Source of the DNA: Eurosta solidaginis
Taxonomy: Eukaryota > Arthropoda > Insecta > Diptera > Tephritidae
DNA length: 64,000 nt
Assembly (NCBI RefSeq): GCF_040869045.1
Contig: NC_090320.1
Location: 144,048,941-144,112,940, forward strand
Direction of reading: 5' to 3'
The number at the start of each line of letters is the position of its first letter. Position 1 is the first letter of the stretch. Under the pieces are notes generated by a model. The model had not been told where the DNA came from and did not search any database. It saw nothing but the letters and a program-made list of their open reading frames with translations. Of the stretch, positions 56,491 to 64,000 are shown piece by piece. The translations under genes were made by a program, and so were the position numbers.

Positions 56491-58036
56491 CACTCTTAGA
56501 AATTTTCGTGTAATTTCGTATACAAAAAGGTAGGTTATTTATTACCATTAATAACATAACATACAAAATACGGGTGCAGATACTGAAATAAACATTCAAC
56601 AACACGACCAAGTCGAAAATCCAGGCGCAGTCGAAAACCTAGGTACAGATAAACAAAGTGAACTCAACAACCAATATGACGAAATCTAAAATGCAGGTAT
56701 GCACGTAATTTAAGTATAACGGAATTATTAGCCTTAAAAAGCATGAATGATTCTAACGCTTTTACACATATTTTCTTACTAGATAACCACTCGACTGAAC
56801 AGCAACATAATGTAATTCTTATGACGATGCCATTAGATTGGAATGAAGATTCCAACACTACATCTAAAGTTGCATCAAGTGATATAACACTATCAGGCTC
56901 TGAAAGTAATAAACCAGCATACTTACAAAATTTGGAAATTCATTTATTTATGTACATAAAATTAATGTACAATTTGCAAATTAGTTTGTTGCCAAAAAAC
57001 ATTTAAAAAAACATAAAATTCTTTCAAATTAATTTGTTATCAAAAAGCACTGAAATTCTGCTATAATATATACTATAACCAAAATTAATGTACAATTTGC
57101 AAATTAGTTTGTTGCCGAAAAAAAAATTTACTAGCGTATACTATAACTAAAACTGATGTATGTTTACTCTAAAATCAATGTACAATTTGCAAATTAGTTT
57201 GTTGTCAAAAACATAAAATTCGTTCAAATTAATTTGTTATCAAAAGCACTGAAATTCTACTATAATATGTACTATAACCAAAATTAATGTACAATTTGCA
57301 AATTAGTTTGTTGCCGAAACAAAAATTTACTTGCGTATACTATGACTAAAACTGATGTATAAGCTACAAAAAATTTGTTATCATAAAATCCCGAAATTCT
57401 TTTGTTTACTATAACTAAAATCAATGTACAATTTGCAAACTAGTTTGTTGCCAAAAAAACATAAAATTCGCTCAAATTAATTTGTTATGAAAAAGCCTCG
57501 AAAATCTTTTGTTTACTATAACTAAAATTAATGTACAATTTTCAAATTAGTTTGCTGCCAAAAACCATAAAATTGTTCTAATAGATTTTTTTATCAAAAA
57601 GCACTGAAATTCGGCTATGTACTTTTACTAAAATTAATGTACAAATTACAAATTAGCTTGTTGGCAAAAAACAATACAACTCATATTACTATAATTAAAA
57701 TTAATGAACAAATAAGTTGCTGCAAAGAGCATAAAAATTCAATCACATACTAATGTACAGATATATATAATAAAATATATATTTATAAAATTATATATAA
57801 TTTTTAATTTTTAAAATAAAATGTGCGTTTTAATCTTATGGACTTAAACAAAGGGTAAGTATCTATTATTACACTAAAATTGTGTTACATATTACACAAC
57901 TCACGACTAAATTTATATTAAAGGAATGTAATTTCATTGTAAAATTTCACCTTTGTGTAATTTTCAACAAATTTCGGTTGAAATATTACACCATAAGTGT
58001 TTAAATTTAAAACTTGTTTTAGTAGCTTTTACACTG

Positions 58037-58402
58037 CTATTGTTGAAAGTTAAACAGCGCTTCTGTTAAATTTTTCAGATGTGTATTTTTGCATATACTG
58101 AGGTAGGAAATAAATAAATAAATTTGTGCTTTTTGGCACCACTCTTCATCTCCTAGTACTATTAGCACCGCTTTTTCTGTCAAATAGTGTTTTAGAATAT
58201 CATCGTCACAAATTTCTGTGCCATCATCTTCAAGGACAATTTTATTTGTTTTAAAACTTTCACTACAAATGTAGCACCAAAAATTTCCACGAAGCACTTC
58301 TCTTTCATTTTTTTTTTTATGATGGCGATGCTCATTTACTTTCAGGCTGCTGTAGTTGGTGAAAGTTTTTGAGCATTCGCTCTGTACAATTGTACAATTC
58401 AC
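58037..58402 (-). pseudogene. 5' half of the Y zinc-finger gene, unit 3 (in-frame part)
   Basis: This is the only copy in which NCTIVQSECSKTF and WCYICSESFKTNKIVLEDDG lie in one frame (run of A intact). After CQKAQI at the inversion border the frame reads unrelated residues (YLFISYLSICKN) to a stop at 58037. The true 3' half lies inverted at about 56580-57005. Confidence 0.6.
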
Positions 58403-58990
58403 TGTTTTTTATAATTTTTAGGAAATTATACTTACTTTCTTATATTTTCACTATTCACCAACAAATCTCTGCTTTTATAATTTTATAAACTTAACTTTAT
58501 GAAGAACACAAACACGAAAAAGTAAAACTCGGACGGACTGCGCTTGTTAGAGATGATGTGTGTAAATTATCACAATTTATCGATATGCATCCATATTTTA
58601 CATCCCGTTTGTTGGGGAACAATCAATCACATACGAGAAAGAGTACATGAGCGGTCGACTTCTAAAACAAGTTCAAACATATTGGAAGGGGTATGGAAAG
58701 ACACATTTCGGACTCGGTATCAATAACCCCGGAGTGATCCAAGATCATAAGTAGATACTATGATAATTGGATATTCGTGTAAAAGCAATGATACAAATAA
58801 TAATCAGAATAATAAGACATTTTACTCAGCAAAAACTGATTGGGAAATTGGACTGTACATACGGATAGGACAGTTTTCTGGAATACATTTTTTAATCAAC
58901 TTTAATTGCAGCCCAATTTGATTCCAAAAGTAATCGGTGTAATTTTGTTTAAATGATTTCAGTTTTTTATTCCGCACTCATAACTATTAA

Positions 58991-59453
58991 TAGTGGAACT
59001 CCATAGCACGCGAAGTCGTATGCGTGCGCTTGACAGATGAGTTGATTACATATATGCTTACTGGATGAACTCCATAGGTACGCGCGTACTCGTACGTATA
59101 TCTTCGAAAATCCGAAGTTAAGTCGGACAACGAGTTCCATCGCACCGAAGTTAAATTTTTCTACTTTCATGCATTTGTATGCGCCTAGCACTGTAAATAG
59201 CAGCTAGAATCCTCTTACGTATACAGAATTAATTTGCGGTGAATTTTTGTCATGAAAAAATATTTCGTTTTGAGTGTATATTTTTATTGTTTCTAGCTCG
59301 AATTAAAAATTTACCAAATGCAACCGCGCGCAGTTTCGAACTGTCAAACACATGTAAAAACTTGTACTATGGAGGTGCTCGATTTTTTGGAACGAAAACG
59401 TTTAGAAAGGCGTAGGTACGCGCACGTCTACGCGTGTCTATGGAGTTCCACTA
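58991..59453. mobile_element. Harbinger-like MITE in Y, unit 3
   Basis: Same ends, same TAA flanks and same length (463 bp) as the unit 1 copy. Confidence 0.65.
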
Positions 59454-60840
59454 TAATAAGACACTGAATACACAGGAGTGAGTTCGAATTTTACAGTTCT
59501 GTCATTGCTTAGGTATAAACTAGGCAATTATTATCGGAATTCACATCCCAATAATCACCACGTATGAAATCGGTATGCGCCAGTTATACATCGAGATATA
59601 TAATATCGAGAAAGCAATCTTCCAGTTTTTCGATTCCTGTATTTTCCAGCGTTGCCATTATGTCTCCGCTAATTACCCAAAAAAACAAAAATTCTCCAAT
59701 CGGTTTGCAGAAATTATCTTAACCATCAGTATAGGTGGTGACGTCTTATTACCGCTCCAAATAGTTCGTATTTAGTAAATATTTTTGTGATCAGCACACA
59801 TTTTTTACACATACTAGTTTACAAGAATGTACAAACTATATTTGCATTCCACAATTCCAAGAAACAGAATCAGTCAGCAAACAGTTAGCAACTACAGCAA
59901 GTCATTTCACAACTCGATTCTCTGGCTACTGAGAGGACAAAAATTAAAGTAAATCTGTGCTTTCTCAGACAGAAGTAGTCAGAAGAATTTTTGTTGGCAA
60001 ATCCAGGACAACTGTCAAACGATCAGCTGTTGCGTGTTTTGGAAATTTGAATTTACGTATTTGGAAACAATAAAATACTAAAAAAATGTATAGTGATGAA
60101 GAACTATGCGGTTTAGTAATGCATAATAATAATGCATATTTAAAAATTTTTGCAGTTGTACATACATATATATGTATGACAGAAGTAACAATTTTACAAG
60201 AAATCCATCCCGTACTATTGAGTGTTACTCTCTCGCTCTGAGAGAATTCTTACTTTTTTGACAGCTTTCAAGATTTAGTCAGAGAAGTTATGGAATGAAG
60301 CTTATATTAGCACTTTTGAATACAAAATTTCATTCAGATTTTCATTTTGTACTCTATTGCCATAACGGTGGCGAGAGTAGTCCCTTTTCCGTTTTATTAA
60401 ATTTTATTGCGATGCAGCTATCAAATATGGTTATTTCTCATAATCTGGCTTCACTGATGCTCTCGACAATCGTTTTCGGTGAAATGCCACAACGAACGCT
60501 TTTCGTTTGAAAACGGTACTTCGTCTGAACTTCGGTAATTATGCGCCATGCAAGTGTTATTTCGCACATAAGTGATGAAATTACAATATCAGTATGTAAT
60601 TTTGCATCAGTTAAGTGTAGTTTGTCACAAAAATTATGAAATTACGAATTCAGAATATAGTTTTGATCAAAAATGCTAGTAAAATCACTTATAATGCTTA
60701 TTTTTCCGCTGCAGTGCGTGAAATTTTGTTGAAATCTTTGAATTGAGCACTTATAGCGTGAATTTAGGGAAAAAGTGTATATTTCAACCAAAAATTACAA
60801 ACATTTTGGTAGCGAATTTAGACGCATATTTTAGTGTGTA

Positions 60841-63532
60841 GGATTTATACTTTTTACATTTGGATAGACGAAATTTCATTCATAGAAACTGCGCACCTCA
60901 CTAATATATGTACAAAAAGATACAAAGCGCACTTTTAAGAACAGGAGTTGGAAGGCTTAAAATTCGAACTGTTTTTTGTTTTTTTTTTGTCAGGATGAAA
61001 ACCAAAATGTGATCAATTTGTGATCGCTTTATATTTTGTTATTAAAAATAAAAAATAAATGTAAGGCGCGATAACCTCCGAAGAGATCTAAGGCCGAGCT
61101 TCTCTTCCAATTTGCGTCGTGCTCCTCTTGATTTTTCCCTACAAATTGGCCGGACGGGACCTACATGTTTTATGCCGACTCCGAACGGCATCTGCAAGGC
61201 AGATGAGTTTTCACTGAGAGCTTTTCATGGCAGAAATACAATCGGAGCGCTTGCCAGACACTGCCGAGGGGCGACCCCGCTTAGAAAAATTTTCTTCTAA
61301 TTGAAAAATCTTATTTCTAAAATTTTGATGTTGCTTTGCCCGGGAGTTGAACCCAGGGCATACGGTGTGATAGGTGGAGCACGCTACCATCACACCACGG
61401 TGGCCGCCATTTTGTTATTGCTTTTTCAATAAATCATATTTCACTCATAAGAGGGAGTCGATTTCGAGTCTTATTTTGATCGCAGAATTGATTAAACAGT
61501 TTTTAGTCGTCAAAAGGAGTCGAAAATGTCTCATTGTGGTGATTTATACTTTAATCAGTCTTCGATATGCTATGTAGGATATTTGTATGTATGTGAAACA
61601 TTTGTGCTTTCGAATTTAGCGGGGATACATAAAGGTTTAGGTCTTTGAAATTCGCATTAGAACACTTTGATAATTGTTCCCAAAGATGGCGCGCTTGTGC
61701 ACGAAATTGAATTTCGATATTTGGAAAAATTGTTCGAATTTACAAAAAACTTTTTCTATTAATTATAAACAAATAGAGTAATATTTGTTAACAAAAATAG
61801 GCCTATGCACTGCTGCTGATCCATAAGAATCGATTCATATAACTTTTTAAGAAAGGGTTTTCTTTCCAACATATTTATAACCAGGAAAAGGCCTCAAACG
61901 AAGTGGCGTTGTCAGTTTTCGGTGCCATTTTTTAGCAACCTGTCTTTCGTTAAGGAACAGTGTGCTTATTGAATAATACTTAAGACAATACTCAATAACG
62001 GTACACTGAAGGAAATGGAGCTAGTAAAATCAACAAATCGGTTCTGTTGTTCTTGACTTTACGGAGATTCGGTGAAATTGATATAATTATGGTTAATTCG
62101 ACCGAGTTCTTTGTCAAGCGAACAAATTAGTTTAGCCATTTCAACAAAAGAGAAATTGTCGCTCTTAAGCTTACAAAATTCTGTACAATTGACATATTTC
62201 TAATCAATCTAACTGATTTTTCTGTTAACACATCTGATCTCACTGGTCATTTCAACAGCGAACAACAGTCAATGCATGAGCAAATTTCAAAGAGAATTTT
62301 ACGCTCACTGCGCTCTCTTTTTGTACTTCTGACGATGGTGCCAGTTGTTAAAAAAAAAAAGCAACAAAATAAGAAAATAAGAAAACCACCAAATCGAAAA
62401 AATCCGGAAGCAACAAACAACTAGTTTTTCAGTTAACAATACAAAAAGAAAAAACCCTTTTTTGAATTTACTGCGCTTGACACTGCAACAAATTATGCCA
62501 TACCGGGACCCCTATTTATCGGGTACAATTTTCCAACTTCTCCTCCAAGCGAAATGCAAAATTCCGCCCTCTTATTGCAAAAGTTTTGTTTCGTTTCAAA
62601 GAACAGGATTTTTCCAATGTTAGTAAAATTTTTTTTAAGTTTTTACGAATTTTCACTCACGCGAACGAATCTAATAAGATAATAAAAAAATCGTTTTTTG
62701 ATGTTGATGTTTCCGACAGCATAAAAGTTTGAGTTTTTTTGATTTATTTCAAAATAAAGTGTTACGAGAATTAAACTTGCCGAATTACATGTAAAGTTAC
62801 TCCAGTGGTGAATTACCTTCCAGCGATTTCATTCTTTACTTTTCTATAACTTACAAGATCTCTATTTAGAATGTTATGTGAACAAGTTTTGTTCGAAACA
62901 ATCGAGTGTGGCAACTCTACATGCTAGAGAAGAATTTGAGATTGAGCTGAAACTGAAAGAATTGAGAATCAGGTTCGTTTCTATTTGAAAAGTGAAGTGA
63001 CGTGCGGCGAAGTTCAAAACTATAAATTAAATAAATTATAAGAAATAAAATTTGGTGAAAGTGGGTTTAATAAAACAAAGTAATAAAGTGTATGTATAAT
63101 GTTTAATGTATGCCAACATTATGGATGTACGCCCAATTGAAGTTTGGTTAGTAATTACATACATATGTATGTACATATTTACTTATTTCACCGATTTTTG
63201 TTTTATAGCGCTTTCTTTTCTGAAATAAATTTTCGCCTAAGTAAATGGTAAAGCCTTAATAGAGTTACTTCTACCCCAGAAAATTTTCAACATTTATAGT
63301 ACATGCAAAGAACATAAATGGCTACTCCATGTATTAGCTCATTTACTAGCTGTCAATGATAATAAAAGTTCTTTAGCAATCATTTCCTTCATTTTAATTT
63401 TCTTCGCTAAAAATTTGTGAAGTTACGAAAATAAATTGTCACGATCAGCTGTTTTAGCAGAGTTGCACTGCCACACCGCCATTTTATGCAGGGTAAAAGT
63501 GTAACGCTTTTACGTTGCGAGCAGGGAACAAA
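60841..63532. repeat. X block, unit 3
   Basis: Noncoding; as in unit 1, including the right-hand truncation at GGGAACAAA next to Penelope. Contains the SINE at 61044-61408. Confidence 0.75.
61044..61408 (-). mobile_element. tRNA-derived SINE
   Basis: A 365-bp insert flanked by the 11-bp repeat ATTTTGTTATT (61033-61043 and 61409-61419), absent at this place in units 0-2. On the minus strand it begins with a tRNA-like head: A-box-like GTGATGGTAGCGTGCTCC and B box GGTTCAACTCCC (complement of 61342-61353). A conserved-looking body follows (CCCCTCGGCAGTGTCTGGCA), then an AT-rich 3' end (ATTTATTTTTTATTTTTAAT). Pol III transcription and LINE-driven retroposition are inferred from family knowledge. 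Confidence 0.88.
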
Positions 63533-64000
63533 AGTCCTACATTTACACAGAGACAACATAGTTATTACGGATGCGGATAAAGGAAATAGAACTGTTGCGC
63601 TATACAAGACAGACTATATGGAGAAAATGAACCAACTACTGGGCGACAAGAACACATACAAAGTCGTCAGAGTCGATCCCACAACAAAACTGCAAAAGAA
63701 AAACAATAGCATTGTGAACGAATTATACAAAGGAAAGCACATAAACTACAGAGAAAAACAACAGCTCGCAAGCTCGGCAGCAACCGCACCGAGACTTTAT
63801 GGTTTACCCAAAATCCACAAACCCGAATGCCCCTTACGTCCAATTTCGTCTTCTATAAATGTTCCATGTTATGAATTGTCCATATATTTAGGAAAAATCT
63901 TGACGCCATATCAGAAGACTACAACATTAAAAATTCATTTGACTTGAAAAATAGATTAGCTGATGTAAATGTATGCAATGATGATGTGTTAGTATCGTTC
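63533..64000 (+). pseudogene. Penelope-like element, unit 3, 5' part at window end
   Basis: Starts at the same base context as unit 1 (GGGAACAAA-AGTCCTAC). It encodes the N-terminal RT part: DADKGNRTVALYKTDYMEKM, then LPKIHKPECPLRPISSS. The frame breaks near 63945, as in unit 1. The rest lies beyond the window. Confidence 0.85.

Larger units (their letters stand above)
56491..60838. mobile_element. DNA element Y, unit 3 copy (inverted form)
   Basis: 4348 bp with TA on both sides (56489-56490 and 60839-60840). It has the same internal inversion as unit 1 (about 56543-58123), the minisatellite (56935-57750) and the Harbinger-like MITE (58991-59453). Differences from unit 1 are a few substitutions and run-length changes. 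Confidence 0.75.
53159..64000. repeat. Macro-repeat unit 3 (runs off the window)
   Basis: Starts AAGTTCTTGAGACCGACGCC. Nearly identical to unit 1 through piggyBac, R, inverted-form Y, X and the X/Penelope junction; unique to it is a SINE in X. Confidence 0.85.

Overview
This window is eukaryotic, AT-rich and built almost entirely of transposable elements. I see no host protein gene, no rRNA and no ordinary tRNA gene. The element mix (Ty3/gypsy families, Penelope, a LOA/I-like LINE, a spliced piggyBac-like transposase, P-like and Harbinger-like MITEs, tRNA-derived SINEs) points to a higher fly. A tephritid fruit fly is my best guess from remembered repeats, not a proof.

Left part (1-8400). 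An internally deleted Ty3/gypsy element A (minus strand, SAP-domain Gag) sits inside the reverse transcriptase of a second minus-strand gypsy element B of 412/mdg1-like type. B carries four short ORFs upstream of gag. A 184-bp P-element-like MITE with a perfect 8-bp target duplication follows. Middle-left (8410-12600): a solo LTR related to A with a 4-bp target duplication, a tandem array of four ~455-bp units containing a pol III-type tRNA-like module, and a degenerate AT-rich repeat.

From 17504 to the end the window is a tandem array of three very large units (16.8 kb, 18.9 kb and at least 10.8 kb). In order, each holds: a noncoding leader, a minus-strand piggyBac-like pseudogene with a 76-bp intron, a noncoding R block, a ~4.35-kb DNA element 'Y' (CACT...GTG ends, TA duplication), a noncoding X block and a Penelope-like element. 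A simpler partial unit at 12607-17503 lacks Y and supplies the exact empty site for it. Units 1 and 3 share a 1.6-kb internal inversion of Y and the same X/Penelope junction. Unit 2 has the uninverted Y and a head-to-head Penelope pair.

Later insertions are unit-specific: a CsRn1-like gypsy element with identical 200-bp LTRs and a 5'-truncated LINE tail in the Penelope copy of unit 1, a decayed LOA/I-like LINE in Y of unit 2, and a SINE with an 11-bp target duplication in X of unit 3. The least described pieces are element Y with its zinc-finger gene and inversion, the macro-tandem array itself, and a hammerhead-like core in the Penelope 3' region.
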